Assembly (NCBI GenBank): GCA_014284505.1
Contig: JAAFYY010000001.1
Span: 6,435,845-6,499,844 of the forward strand
Direction: 5' to 3'
Source: Streptacidiphilus sp. 4-A2
GTDB taxonomy: Bacteria; Actinomycetota; Actinomycetes; Streptomycetales; Streptomycetaceae
DNA: 64,000 nucleotides
Shown here: piece by piece, positions 17,241 through 26,756 of the stretch
Position numbering within the stretch: position 1 is the first letter of the stretch
Layout: every line of letters begins with the position of its first letter
Translations under genes and position numbers: made by a program
Notes under the pieces: generated by a model
Databases searched by the model: none
The model's input: the letters and a program-made list of their open reading frames with translations, nothing else
What the model was told of the DNA's origin: nothing

Positions 17241-18116
17241 CTACCCCCGGCCCCGCTCAGGCCCCCGTTCGGCGGCGAAAAGGATGTGAGTGCCGCCGTC
17301 ACGAGCGCCCTCAGCAGCGCATGCCGTGGCTTCGCGATCGAGGAAGTGTCGCCAGCGAGGCGGATCGGCCTCCAAGCTCGCGAGGAAGTCAAGGTCGTGC
17401 AAGCTGGCCCAGTTACTGGCCGAGCCGTCGATCACGGACGCACCCGATCCTGTGACGAGGGCGACAGTCTCGGCCCAGGTGTACATCCGACATACGTGCT
17501 CTATCCCAGGGACGTGCCGCAGATCCCCGGTACGCAGAACCTGGTCTCCGACAGCGGTGCCGTGCTTGGCTTCGAGGTCGGTGACACCGGGCAGCCGGGC
17601 GCGCCAGGTCCCCCACAGAGACATGACCGAGGCGACGACGACTCCTCGGGGTCGTACGACACGGATGAGCTCTGCCATGGCCTGCTGTTCCTGCTCGAAG
17701 GCGTAGGAGAGCGGGCCGCCGTATGCGACGACAGCATCGAAGGCGCCGTCGGGGTAGGCCGAGAGGTCGCGGACATCGGCGACCTCTCGGCGTTCAACCG
17801 CATGGTCGACGCCAGCGGCGGCAACGAACTCGGCGTTCAGGGTGAGCTGGACCGGTGAGAGGTCCGTAACCACGATCTGCGCTCCGATGCCGGCGAGGAC
17901 CACCGTGAACCTACCCGGCCCCGCACCGATCTCCAGGACCCGCCACCCAGGCTTGATATGGCGGGCGAGGAAGCGCCGGTGGATGTCGAAGGAGACTCGG
18001 CCGGGGATGTCCTTGGTCAACCGGTCCTCCTCCTGTTCGGCGAATCGGTCGTAGTACTGGCGGACGGCCTCGGCCGACCCATCGCCTGGCAGGTCCTTCG
18101 GTCCAGTGGATCGCAT
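17241..18116 (-). CDS. Class I SAM-dependent methyltransferase
   Basis: 291 residues, intact. Motif I is WRVLEIGAGPGRFTVVLA (about residues 58-75), the acidic residue after strand 2 is in VVTDLSPVQL, and motif IV/post-I is in AFDAVVAYGGPLSYAF. These are small-molecule-type methyltransferase features. Starts MRSTGPKDLPGDG at 18116 and is divergent from proS, from which it is separated by a 216-base promoter region. Substrate unknown; the neighbours suggest a role in the same cargo pathway. Confidence 0.85.
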   Translation of the reverse strand: MRSTGPKDLPGDGSAEAVRQYYDRFAEQEEDRLTKDIPGRVSFDIHRRFLARHIKPGWRVLEIGAGPGRFTVVLAGIGAQIVVTDLSPVQLTLNAEFVAAAGVDHAVERREVADVRDLSAYPDGAFDAVVAYGGPLSYAFEQEQQAMAELIRVVRPRGVVVASVMSLWGTWRARLPGVTDLEAKHGTAVGDQVLRTGDLRHVPGIEHVCRMYTWAETVALVTGSGASVIDGSASNWASLHDLDFLASLEADPPRWRHFLDREATACAAEGARDGGTHILFAAERGPERGRG

Positions 18117-18332
18117 CCCGTCCGCCTCTCCGTGCTTTGGTCCGATAACCGACAGCGTCGCAGGTCAGCCCTTAGGCGGTTGCAGTACTGGGCGGCGTGG
18201 CGCTTCCCGGTCCCACAAAAGGGGAGGATTCGGCACCCTCTCCGACGCTAGAATTCGGCTTTCGCCGTGCTGCGCTCCGCTGACGTCACGACAGCCCGCG
18301 CTGCCCACCCGAGACGTAAGGTCCCCGTCCCC

Positions 18333-19995
18333 ATGCGTTGGTCCCAGCTGTACGTGCCCACCCTCCGCCAGGACCCCGCCGACGCGGACGCGGTCAGCCA
18401 CCGGCTACTGCTGCGTGCCGGCTATGTCCGCCAGCTGATGTCCGGTCACTACTCACTGCTGCCACTGGCGGTGAAGGTCCGCGCGAAGATCGTGGACGTC
18501 ATCCGCGAGGAGATGAACGGGATCGGCGCGCAGGAGTTCCTGCTGCCCGCGATGCATCCGGCCGAGATCTGGCACAAGTCCGGCCGATGGGACGTGATGG
18601 GCGATGAGATGTTCCGCCTCAAGGACCGCAAGGGCGCGGACCTGGCGCTCGGCATGACCCATGAGGAGATCTTCACGACGCTGGCCTCGGAACTGCGCTC
18701 CTACCGTCAGCTGCCGCAGGTCTGGTACCAGTTCCAGACGAAGTTCCGTGACGAGCCGCGGCCCAAGAGCGGACTGATCCGGGTGCGGGAGTTCACGATG
18801 AAGGACTCCTACAGCTTCACCTTGGACCAGGCCGGACTGGACACCGCGTTCGACCGCCATCAACAGGCCTACGGCGAATCTTCGCCCGGCTGGGCATCCG
18901 GCGATCCCGGTGCAGGCGTCCAGCGGCAGCATGGGGGTAGCGCCTCGGTGGAGTTCATGTGGCCCGTTCGGACGCGGGCGAGGACCTGATCGTCACCTGT
19001 CTCGCTGCGACTACGCTGCCAACGTCGAGAAGGCCACCTCGGCCCTGGCCGCCATCGAGGACGCCCCCGGCCCGGACTCGCCCGAGCGCTTCGACACCCC
19101 CGACGTCCGCACCATCGAAGACCTCGACCGCCAGCACGGGTTCAGCGCCCAGCGGCAGGTCAAGACACTCGCCTACGTGGTGGACGAGCAGCTGACGCTG
19201 GTGCTACTGCGCGGCGACCACGCACTGGTGGAGCAGAAGCTGATCGACACCCTCGGAGCCAAGCAGGTCCGTCCCGCGCAGCCCGATGAGATCGTGGCGG
19301 CGCTGGGTGCCAAGCCCGGCAGCCTGGGCGCAGTCGGGGTGACCGGTCTGCCTGTGCTCGCGGACGAGGCTCTGAGGGGCCGTCGCGACATGGCGACTGG
19401 CGCGAACAGTGACGGTGTTCACCTGCGCGGTGTCGACGTCGAGCGCGACATCGCCCCGGCCCGCTGGGCGGACCTGCGCGAGGTCACCGCCGGCGAGCCC
19501 TGCCCCGACTGCGGCACTGCCCTCGGCGTGGTCCGCACCGTCGAGATCGGCCATATTTTCAAGCTCGGCAGCAAGTACACCGAGACCTTGGGCGTCAGCG
19601 TTCTGGACCCGGACGGCGAGCGGGTCACTCCGCTGATGGGCAGCTACGGCATCGGCGTCGAACGTGCCCTGGCCTGCACGGTCGAGTCCCACCATGACGC
19701 GAAGGGCATGCTGTGGCCGGTCGCCGTGGCCCCCTTCGAGGTCGCGGTGGTCACCCTGGGCCAGGACGAGGCCGTCACCAGCGCTGGCCAGGACCTCTAC
19801 GACCAGCTGCGCCGTGAGCGCGTGGACGCGATCTGGGACGACCGCGACGAGCGGCCCGGCGTGAAGTTCAGTGACGTCGAGCTGGTCGGCATCCCGTACC
19901 GGATCACCGTGGGCGCGCGGGGCCTTGCGGCCGGAACCGTCGAGGTGACCGAGCGCGCCACCGGGGAGAACACCGTCGTTCCCTCGGTGAGGTAG
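18333..19995 (+). CDS. proS: Prolyl-tRNA synthetase, extra copy on the element (frameshifted)
   Basis: Class II ProRS of about 553 residues starting MRWSQLYVPTLRQDPADADA at 18333. Class II motif 2 (FQTKFRDEPRPKSGLIRVREF, in parts) and motif 3 (GSYGIGVERALACTVE) are present, as is the editing insertion (QVKTLAYVVDEQLTLVLLRG) and a C-terminal anticodon-binding domain. Between 18885 and 19010 the frame changes several times; the correct reading includes GSASVEFM and a zinc-ribbon-like RCDYAANVEKAT. The chromosome must carry its own proS, so this is a second copy: a resistance version against a ProRS inhibitor, or an enzyme supplying activated proline to the adjacent pathway. Confidence 0.85.
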
Positions 19996-20047
19996 TCGCC
20001 CATGTGCGGCAGCTGGTGCTGGCGGCCTCGGCCGGATAGCGACAGGT

Positions 20048-20714
20048 TCAGCCGGGCAGGTGGAATGCCTCGGTGACGACCTTGCCGGGTAGCACCGCAG
20101 GAGCTTGGCGATACTGCGGCTCTGGGTCTCGTAGCAGCCCAGCGCCCTGAGCTTCGCTTCCAGAGCGGTACTGACGGGCACCAGGTGGGTGGGGCGCACG
20201 CGAGTGCGCTCCACCTCCTCGGGCGGCAGGTAGCCGGGCGTGGCGGCTCGGCGTAGGGGGCCGCGTCGGTGATCAGCCACAGCGTGGGTGCGGGCTCGGG
20301 ACCGGCCGTCCGGTGGTTGTCGAAAGCGGCGATGGTGACGCGGTGCGCCGCGCAGTGGTCCGGGTGGCCGTTGAATCCGTTCGGGGGAAAGCAGACGACG
20401 CTTCTGGGAGACCAGCGCTCCAGCCCTGAAGTCACGAGCTTCACTGCGGCCGCCTCGTCGATCTCGCCATCGGGGAGGTCGTGGACTTCGACATGGCTGA
20501 CGCCGAGCGCTCGGGCTGCGGCCCGCAACTCCTCTTCGCGCACGCCGGGCAGTTCGGTTGGGGTGCAGATGTCCAGAGTGCGGCCTGCTCCACCGCGGGT
20601 GAGCGTGAGGGTGACGACGTACTCCCCGCGGTCGGCGGCTTGAGCGATTAGCCCTCCGCAGTGCAGGGTCTCGTCGTCCGGGTGGGCCAGGACCACCAGC
20701 CAGTCCGCCCTCAC
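20048..20714 (-). CDS. PIG-L family deacetylase (frameshifted)
   Basis: About 221 residues from GTG 20714. LVVLAHPDDETLHCGGLI is the zinc-binding HPDDE motif of the PIG-L/MshB/BshB family, and GHPDHCAAHRVT is the second metal-binding segment. These enzymes remove N-acetyl groups from GlcNAc-containing substrates. Two slips (near 20240 and 20095) break the C-terminus; the corrected end reads KVVTEAFHLPG. The start GTG overlaps the stop of the radical SAM gene (GTGA), so they are coupled. It converges with proS. Confidence 0.85.
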
Positions 20715-21591
20715 CGTGCCGCTCCCGCGAGGTCGTCGGCGCAGACGGCAATGCGGTCCAACGTCGTGGGGTCCTGGACGCGGCCAAGAGTCACGCGCTC
20801 TCCACTGCTGTCCCCGGAGGACCAGGTGGGTGCCGTGCTCTGGCTGGGCATCCAGACTTCGCCGCTGGCATCGATGAGCAGGTAGCGGTTCTTCCGCGCC
20901 TGGGCGGACTTGGCTGTGACCTGCACGCCGGCGGGGCTGCCGGTTCGGGCGGATTCGGCCGCTCGGGCAAAGACGTCGGAGTCGACCCGGTAGCGATCGC
21001 GGTTGCGATGCCCCAGCGGCCCGATCGGCATGAACTGGAACAGCTGCCACTCCATGACGCACGGATGCTCGGCCAGCAGGCCGGCCAGGGCTCCGATCTC
21101 CGCGGCGTTGCCGGAGTGGACCACGGTGTTGACGCAGACCCGTGCACTCGCGACCTGCAGCGCGCGCAGGACGGCCCGCTGCTCGCCCACCCTGGCGTGG
21201 CGACGGAAGAGCTGCTGGACCGTGTCCGTGGTGCCGTCCAAGGGGATCCCGACCATGTCCGTCAGGGCCGCGACCTGTTCCGCTGGGACGTGGGGGCGAT
21301 GCCCTTGCCCATGAAGCGGATGCGAGCGTCGCCGAGGAAGGCAGTTCCCACGGTGTCCAGGTTGATCGACAGGTGCATGTTCTTCAGTTGCGCCAGCAGG
21401 GCGAGCAGATCAGGCCGGGTGAGCGGGTCCCCACCGCCGACGGTGATCTTGGAGAGGCCGAAGCGCTCCCGGTACGCGCGCACGAAGGCGACGAGGTCGT
21501 CCGTATGCGCGAGAGTGGGTGCGAAGTGGTTGTAGCAGCCGGGGCAGGCGACGAAGCAGCTCTTGCCCGCGCTGAGGATCATGCTGCGCAT
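20711..21591 (-). CDS. Radical SAM enzyme (frameshifted)
   Basis: About 292 residues from MRSMILSAGKSCFVACPGC; the CxxxCxxC cluster motif (CFVACPGC, about residues 12-19) and VGGGDPLTRPDLLALL (the GGE-like motif, here GGGDP) mark a radical SAM enzyme binding a [4Fe-4S] cluster. One slip in a run of five C near 21290 splits it; the continuous reading includes PAEQVAALTDMVGIPLDG. The C-terminal part lacks an obvious SPASM cysteine set and has FQFMPIGPLGHRNRDRY. Coupled to the PIG-L gene. Substrate unknown. Confidence 0.8.
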
Positions 21592-21675
21592 GAGGGACTC
21601 GCTCTCATGTGTGCTCGTTCACTGCGGCCACGACCGTTGCCGGGACCGTGGAGCATGGAGCAGGTGACCTGGGCC

Positions 21676-22729
21676 TCAGCGGGCCCTGGTCTCGGCCGTT
21701 CGGGCATACAGGCGCAGGTACTGCTCGGTCATGTGCGCGGTGGAGAAGCGCTCGGCCACGGCGGCCCTGCAGGCAGCGGGGTCGAGAGTGGCGGACTGCT
21801 GCACGCCGAGTGCCAGTTCACGCGTGGTGGATCGCAGTACACCGGTGACGCCGTCCTGGACCAGTTCGGGTGTAGCCCCGGTGGGAGGGCGACGACCGGG
21901 GTGCCGCAGGCGAGGGATTCGAGGGTGACCAGGCCGAAGGGCTCTGGGATCAGGGAGGTGACGAGAGTGGCCTGGGCGCGGGCCAGTAGCCGGGTCTTGG
22001 CGTCGAAGTCGAGTTCGCCGAGGTACTCGACCTGGTCGCCGTCCAGATGTGGTTCCACGGCCTGGCCGAAGTAAGCGGAGTCACGTTCCTTCACCCGTCC
22101 GGCGATTTTCAGGGGTAGTCCGGACCGGTGGGCAATCTCGATGGCGAGGTGGACGCCCTTCTCCGGGCGGATCCGGCCGAGGAAGACGAGGAACGGCCTG
22201 CTGTCGCTGTCGGCGTCGACCTTGGAGGGGAACCGTCGCAGGTCCAGGCCGTGGTGAACGACGCCCTGGTAGTTGAGTCCCGGCAGGGTGCTGCGCTGAT
22301 GGTGGCTGACGGCGACGAACCGCTCCGCCTGATAGCGCTGGAACAGGGCGGTGTTGTCGCGGTTGAAGAAGCAGTGGACGGTGTGGAGGACTGGCGTGGC
22401 CAGACCCGCGAGAGACGGCAGTCCCGAGCACCCGCTGTTGGAGTGGACGTGGTTGTGGATGACATCGAATTCGTCGGCCCGGTCGCGCACCTCGGCCAGT
22501 TGCAGCATTCGGGGTATCTCTGGCTCGGCCAGTTCCGGATCAGCATTCAGGCTGACGGGGTAACAGGAGTGCAGTGCACCCGCCACCTTGGAGTCGCCCG
22601 AGGCGAAGACCGTGACGTGGTGGCCGCGTGAGACCAGCGAGTCGTGAGGTCGGCGGACCAGGGACTCGACGGCGCGTAGGCACGGGGTGGGACGCTCTCC
22701 CACAGCGGGGCTATCTGGGCGATGCGCAA
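21676..22729 (-). CDS. GT4-family glycosyltransferase (frameshifted)
   Basis: About 350 residues from TTG 22729 (MRIAQIAPLWESVPP). Typical GT-B retaining transferase: N-terminal HHVTVFASGDSKVAG, then FLVFLGRIRPEKGVHLAIEI and the sugar-nucleotide motif EPFGLVTLESLACGTPVVAL. Slips near 22680 and 21875 are needed; the corrected end reads AERFSTAHMTEQYLRLYART. It has the architecture of MshA-like enzymes, but the acceptor is unknown. It lies 16 bases after the HIT-like gene and 84 bases before the radical SAM gene, in one operon. Confidence 0.85.
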
Positions 22730-22745
22730 GGGATGCTTCCTCCCG

Positions 22746-23325
22746 TCAGTCGCTGATGGTCCGGAGCTCGTCGGACCTGTCCAGGTGCTCGGCGATGAGC
22801 TGCGCGCAGGCGCGCACCCGGGCCTCGTACTCGCGCAGCTGGAACAGACCGAGGTACTGCGCGATGTTCGATTCGTAGATACGCGGGTTGATGGCGTGCC
22901 GGGCCATCTCGCCGGGCCAGAGCGGCAGCATCCAGCTGTGGTAATGCGGGCGGTCGACCTTGTCCTCCTGGTATGTCTGCACCGCTGCCAGTTCCAGCTC
23001 CTGCCGCATCGCGCGCCGGACGCAGCGCGTCACCGTAGCGAGGCGGTGCACCAGCGCCAGGTCCATCTGGTCCAGCGCGCCCAGGTGCGGACGGACCGCG
23101 ACGACCATGAAGCCCGGCACCGGCCATTCCGCGTCCTGTCGCACTGTGATCGTTCCGTCGTCGTAGACCGGGGCGAGCAGATCGGACAGCATCGGCTCGA
23201 CTTCGTTCATCACGCAGGCGGCAGGCGTTCTCCGCAACCGAGAGCGGGTTTGAGCCGAGGAACACCAGGGATCGTCGGCCAGGTGGCTCCGTGTAGCGGG
23301 TGATCTGCGAATTCAGGGCACGCAT
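22746..23325 (-). CDS. HIT-like protein, first gene of the operon (frameshifted)
   Basis: About 192 residues from ATG 23325 with a good AAGGAG. N-terminus MRALNSQITRYTEPPGRRSL; after a slip near 23205 it continues VMNEVEPMLSDLLAPVYDDG. The segment VDRPHYHSWMLPLWP resembles the HxHxH region of histidine-triad nucleotide hydrolases/transferases, and the fold order (strand, long helix, HxH) fits. I rate this family as likely but not certain. A nucleotidyl-transferring or hydrolysing role in activation of a sugar would suit the operon. Confidence 0.55.
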
Positions 23326-23427
23326 GAGGAACTCCTTGCAGGTGGAAGCCAGATGGAGGAATGCGAAGAGCATGGGAGGTCGCGGAGCTCCGCCTCAGAC
23401 GGGCGGGGACGTGCTCTCTGTGTTGTG

Positions 23428-23919
23428 TCACTCGTCCTTCGGGCGGACGGCTCCCGGGCACAGAGCCCAGACCGTCTTGCCCTGTGCCTCTGGATGCCAG
23501 CCCCAGCTCTGGCACAGCTGCTCAACCAGATGAAGCCCCCGGCCTTGCTCATCCAAGGACGAGGCTTCCCGGCATCGGGGCGGACTCTCGCAGGTGTCCG
23601 CGACCTCGATCAGCAAGCCGCCAATGACCTGACGGACAATCACAAAAACCTTGGCGTCGATACGACTAGCGGCCACTGAGTTCACCACCAGTTCGGTGAG
23701 GACGAGTTCCGCGTCGCCGAGTGCTTCTGCGCTGACTACTTTGGAGAACACCTGACGAAGCGCATGTCGGGCATCAGTCGCTGCCCGACGCCCTGTCGGA
23801 AAGGAGCAGTCGAGGGAGGCGACCTGAGGCGTGGTCACAGCTGCTGGCACAAAACCTGCAGCCGTACTCCCGGCATCAATCTGGCCGCCCATACCTGCCA
23901 GCACTAGACTCACCCCCAA
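23428..23919 (-). CDS. RsbW-like ATP-binding protein (HATPase_c_2)
   Basis: 163 residues, intact. N box ELVLTELVVNSVAAS, G1-like EVADTCESPP and G2-like QGRGLHLVEQL mark the GHKL ATPase fold of anti-sigma-factor kinases. Streptomycetes have dozens of such proteins, often of unknown partner. It begins divergently from the HTH-PLD gene at 24102, with a GACGTCC dyad between them, and ends about 100 bases before the HIT-like operon. Confidence 0.8.
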   Translation of the reverse strand: MGVSLVLAGMGGQIDAGSTAAGFVPAAVTTPQVASLDCSFPTGRRAATDARHALRQVFSKVVSAEALGDAELVLTELVVNSVAASRIDAKVFVIVRQVIGGLLIEVADTCESPPRCREASSLDEQGRGLHLVEQLCQSWGWHPEAQGKTVWALCPGAVRPKDE

Positions 23920-24026
23920 CCGCAGCCAGTGATCATTCCGCTTTCGCCGACTCCGGCGGGAGCCGCGACGTTGAAGATGTTCCGCCCGAGCTCGGGACGC
24001 GGGTACCGCGCCGTGGGACGACTCGG

Positions 24027-24045
24027 GGACGTCCTCAAGACGTCC
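24027..24045. promoter_or_regulatory. GACGTCC inverted repeat, copy 1
   Basis: GGACGTC and GACGTCC with a 5-base spacer, between the divergent ATPase gene and the first HTH-PLD gene. Similar dyads lie at 25941-25957 and 26712-26729. Confidence 0.5.
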
Positions 24046-24101
24046 CTGGGGAGACCTCGCGGACTGCGAGCGTGGAACCCCAGCGGGTCGGGTAAGCCAC
24101 G

Positions 24102-24866
24102 GTGGTGACGGAGCCGAACGAACGCCTGAGAGTCGCGCTGCGAGAACGCGGACTCACCCCGCAGGACCTCGCGCACAAGCTCCACGTCGACGCGAAGACC
24201 ATCGAGCGGTGGATCGGAGCCGGCCGTATCCCGTACCCCCGCCACCGGTACGCGGTGGCGAAACAGCTCGGCGTCGCGGCAGAAGACCTGTGGCCGGGTA
24301 CCAGCCGTTCGGAGAACTTGCCTCGTCCTGGCGGAACCAGCAACGCGGACGGCAACGAAGTCGTCGGGATCTACCCCCACCGGTGGGCAGTCCCCGGGGA
24401 CCTGTGGCGCACCCTGTTCAGCGGGGCGAGCGAGGAGATCGGCGTCCTGGTCTACAGCGGCCTGTTCCTCTCCGAGGACAGCGGCGTCCACCGCATCCTG
24501 CGGACCAAGGCTGGTCAAGGGGTGCGCATCCGCATTCTGCTCGGCGATCCGGCCAGTGAGCACGTGGCCCGGCGCGGAGCCGAGGAAGGCGTCGGCGGCG
24601 CCATGGCGGCGAAGATCGAGAACGCCCTGGTGATGTACGCGTCGCTGCGCAGCGCCGAAGCGATCCAATTCCGACTGCACGACACGATCCTGTACAACTC
24701 GCTCTACCGGGCGGACGGCGAACTGCTGGTGAACACGCATCTGTACGGGTTCGCCGCCGCACAGGCCCCGGTCCTGCACCTACGGGCAACTGCTGATGGC
24801 AGCATGGTCTCCAACTACCTGGACAGCTTCGAACGGGTCTGGGCCGACGCCGTTCCCCTGGAGTGA
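24102..24866 (+). CDS. HTH regulator with a PLD-like domain, copy 1
   Basis: 254 residues from GTG 24102. An XRE-type helix-turn-helix occupies about residues 5-60 (LRERGLTPQDLAHKLHVDAK, then TIERWIGAGRIPYPRHRY). The second domain (about 95-250) has EIGVLVYSGLFLSEDSGV, GVRIRILLGDP and RLHDTILYNSLYRADGELLV, resembling phospholipase-D-like or DUF5919 proteins with a degenerate HxK motif. It is followed after 7 bases by a NUDIX gene. A closely related pair lies at 26757-28001. It is probably a ligand-sensing regulator that controls its own pair. Confidence 0.7.
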   Translation: MVTEPNERLRVALRERGLTPQDLAHKLHVDAKTIERWIGAGRIPYPRHRYAVAKQLGVAAEDLWPGTSRSENLPRPGGTSNADGNEVVGIYPHRWAVPGDLWRTLFSGASEEIGVLVYSGLFLSEDSGVHRILRTKAGQGVRIRILLGDPASEHVARRGAEEGVGGAMAAKIENALVMYASLRSAEAIQFRLHDTILYNSLYRADGELLVNTHLYGFAAAQAPVLHLRATADGSMVSNYLDSFERVWADAVPLE

Positions 24867-24873
24867 AGCCACG

Positions 24874-25347
24874 ATGCCGAGCCGGATCGACTACTTCGAC
24901 GACCCCCAGGCACCCCCCAACAGCATGGTGCCGTCCGTCAACGTCATCGTCTCCGACGAAAAGGGCCGTATCCTGCTGATCCGCCGCACTGACAACGGCA
25001 ACTGGGCAGTCCCCGGCGGCGCGATCGACCTCGGCGAATCGATGACGCAGGCAGCCGTGCGGGAAACCTTCGAAGAGACCGGGATCCACTGCGAGATCAC
25101 TGGCCTGGCCGGGGTCTACACCGACCCCAAACACCTCATCCACTACACCAGCAACGACGAGGTCCGGCAGGAGTTCTCGCTCGTCCTGACCGCCCGCCCC
25201 ACGGGCGGGGAGCCCCGCACCAGCAGCGAGTCAAGCGAGGTGTGCTGGGTCGAGGCCCAGGGCGTCGAGGGCCTCCCGATGGACCGCTCGATGCGGATGC
25301 GGCTGGAGCACTACCTCGCCGGCGGCTCCCACCCCTACCTCGGCTGA
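24874..25347 (+). CDS. NUDIX hydrolase, copy 1
   Basis: 157 residues. The NUDIX box is complete: GGAIDLGESMTQAAVRETFE plus ETG (about residues 49-71, Gx5Ex7REUxEExGU form). NUDIX enzymes hydrolyse nucleoside diphosphates linked to another moiety. Start ATG 24874 is 7 bases after the HTH-PLD stop, so the two are co-expressed. Paralogue of 27534-28001; the two share a start of the type RI-Y-DDP/NDP-AP. Its end overlaps the end of the HD gene by 13 bases. Confidence 0.9.
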   Translation: MPSRIDYFDDPQAPPNSMVPSVNVIVSDEKGRILLIRRTDNGNWAVPGGAIDLGESMTQAAVRETFEETGIHCEITGLAGVYTDPKHLIHYTSNDEVRQEFSLVLTARPTGGEPRTSSESSEVCWVEAQGVEGLPMDRSMRMRLEHYLAGGSHPYLG

Positions 25348-25891
25348 GGAGGACGCGGCAGAGTGCGGACCGTGTTCACCGCGCGCAGGATCTCCGGGCG
25401 CGCTTGGGTGATGGCCGCTGTAATCAGGCTTTCGGGGCCGTAGCGCTCCAGGATCTCCCTAAGCCGCCTTTCCACTGCCACCGGCTCCCCATCCGGGGAG
25501 GTCGTCATGTCGCAGTAGGTCAACGCGTCCGCGAGAAGGCCCCGAACGGCTTGAACTCTGCCGACAAGCGTTCCGACAGGCCCCGTTGCGCGGCCTCCGC
25601 TGCAGCGGAGGAGTGGTAGGCGACGAGGGAGCAGACCCGGAGGTCGGCACCCACGACGTCACGCAGAAACAGCGCTCCGTCCAGCGGATGGAACCCGGTG
25701 GAAGTGACAGTCGGCGCATACCCGATGTCGTGCAACCAGGCGGCATCGACCAGGAGCGGCCCGTCCACGCCCACCAGGTCGACGATCGACTCAGCCTTGC
25801 GGCCCACGCCCCTGCTGTGCGCCCACCGGCGCTGGAGGGGCCCAGCCAGATGCTGTTCCGCCAGTTCGGCCGCCCACCCGTTCCGGTTCAT
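25335..25891 (-). CDS. HD-domain phosphohydrolase (frameshifted near the C-terminus)
   Basis: About 185 residues from ATG 25891 (MNRNGWAAELAEQHLAGPLQ). The HD motif is seen as RRWAHSRGVGRKAE followed by AAWLHDIGYAP (HD at about residues 60-61). Such proteins hydrolyse phosphoesters, often of nucleotides. The C-terminus is reached by a one-base slip near 25530 (TYCDMTTSPDGEPVAVERRL to the stop at 25335). A GACGTCC dyad lies 50 bases upstream. Confidence 0.75.
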
Positions 25892-25940
25892 GTCGGGGAC
25901 CCTACCCAGTGACACCGACCCAGCACGTCCCACGGCACCA

Positions 25941-25957
25941 AGACGTCCGGGACGTCT
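25941..25957. promoter_or_regulatory. GACGTCC inverted repeat, copy 2
   Basis: AGACGTCC and GGACGTCT, arms of 8 bp with a 1-base centre, between the HAD stop and the HD start. Confidence 0.5.
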
Positions 25958-25960
25958 CGG

Positions 25961-26665
25961 CTACGCCTCCGTACGGGTGTGCTCCAGCTCTCGCAGAGCG
26001 GCCATAACCCGGGCGGTGTCACGGAGGTCTGGCAGCACGATCCGTGCCCCTGCGGCGTGAAGGGCCGTCATGTCGTAGCTTCCCGAAGCGACTGCGAGCA
26101 CCTCAGCACCGTTGGCCAGAGCAGCCTGCACATCCCTGGGTGTGTCCCCGACCAGGAGTACCGGAGCGGACACCGGCAGCGCCGAGTAGGCCGCCCGGAT
26201 GCGTTGCCGCGCCATGGGCACCAACCCGGAGCGGTCCTCGCAGTCCGCGCCGTATGCTCCCACTGCCAGGTCGACGAGACCGTCCAGGCCGAACGCCCGC
26301 AGCTTCACCTGCGCGTTGGCGACGATATTTCCGGTGAGTACGGACGTCACGACGGGCTCGCCGCTCAGGGCTTCCAACGCCTCTCGCGCGCCGGGTAGCA
26401 CGTATCCGCGTTGACGCAGGTCCGATTCGCGCGCTGCTCCGGCCTCAGCCAGCGCCTGCTCGATCTCATCCCAGACCGGCGGTGAAGCCTGGTGACGATG
26501 GAACAGATCTGCCATAATCAACCGATCTGTACGCCCCTCGGTTACCACTGGAACCGACGGGGGCCGCCCGGTCAGCGCGGCGAACGCCGCGGCGTAGATC
26601 TCCTTGCTGACGCCGGAGTTCTCAATCAGCGTGTGGTCGATGTCCCAGAGCACGATCAGAGGCAC
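25961..26665 (-). CDS. HAD-family phosphatase (phosphoglycolate-phosphatase-like)
   Basis: 234 residues, intact. HAD motif I is LWDIDHTLIENSG (nucleophile Asp at about 8), motif II is TSVLTGN, and motif IV is LLVGDTPRDVQAA; an alpha-helical cap lies between motifs I and II. Such enzymes dephosphorylate small phosphorylated metabolites. It is upstream of the HD gene on the same strand and divergent from the second HTH-PLD gene. Confidence 0.9.
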   Translation of the reverse strand: MPLIVLWDIDHTLIENSGVSKEIYAAAFAALTGRPPSVPVVTEGRTDRLIMADLFHRHQASPPVWDEIEQALAEAGAARESDLRQRGYVLPGAREALEALSGEPVVTSVLTGNIVANAQVKLRAFGLDGLVDLAVGAYGADCEDRSGLVPMARQRIRAAYSALPVSAPVLLVGDTPRDVQAALANGAEVLAVASGSYDMTALHAAGARIVLPDLRDTARVMAALRELEHTRTEA

Positions 26666-26711
26666 CTCTCCACCCTACGATCAACCAGACGCTCCACCGT
26701 GACGATCAAGA

Positions 26712-26729
26712 GGACGTTTCCGGACGTCC
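26712..26729. promoter_or_regulatory. GACGTCC inverted repeat, copy 3
   Basis: GGACGTT and GACGTCC (one mismatch) with a 4-base spacer, between the divergent HAD gene and the second HTH-PLD gene, 27 bases before the latter's ATG. Confidence 0.5.
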
Positions 26730-26756
26730 TTGCGGCACCCCGAAATCACCGATTTG

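Noticed and set aside
20048..23325. A complete mycothiol pathway
   Set aside because: The glycosyltransferase and deacetylase fit MshA/MshB roles, but no MshC cysteine ligase or MshD acetyltransferase is present and the partner is a full ProRS.
24102..24866. A catalytic phospholipase D
   Set aside because: Only a degenerate HxK-like region is seen and no second HKD motif, so the domain is more likely a sensor.
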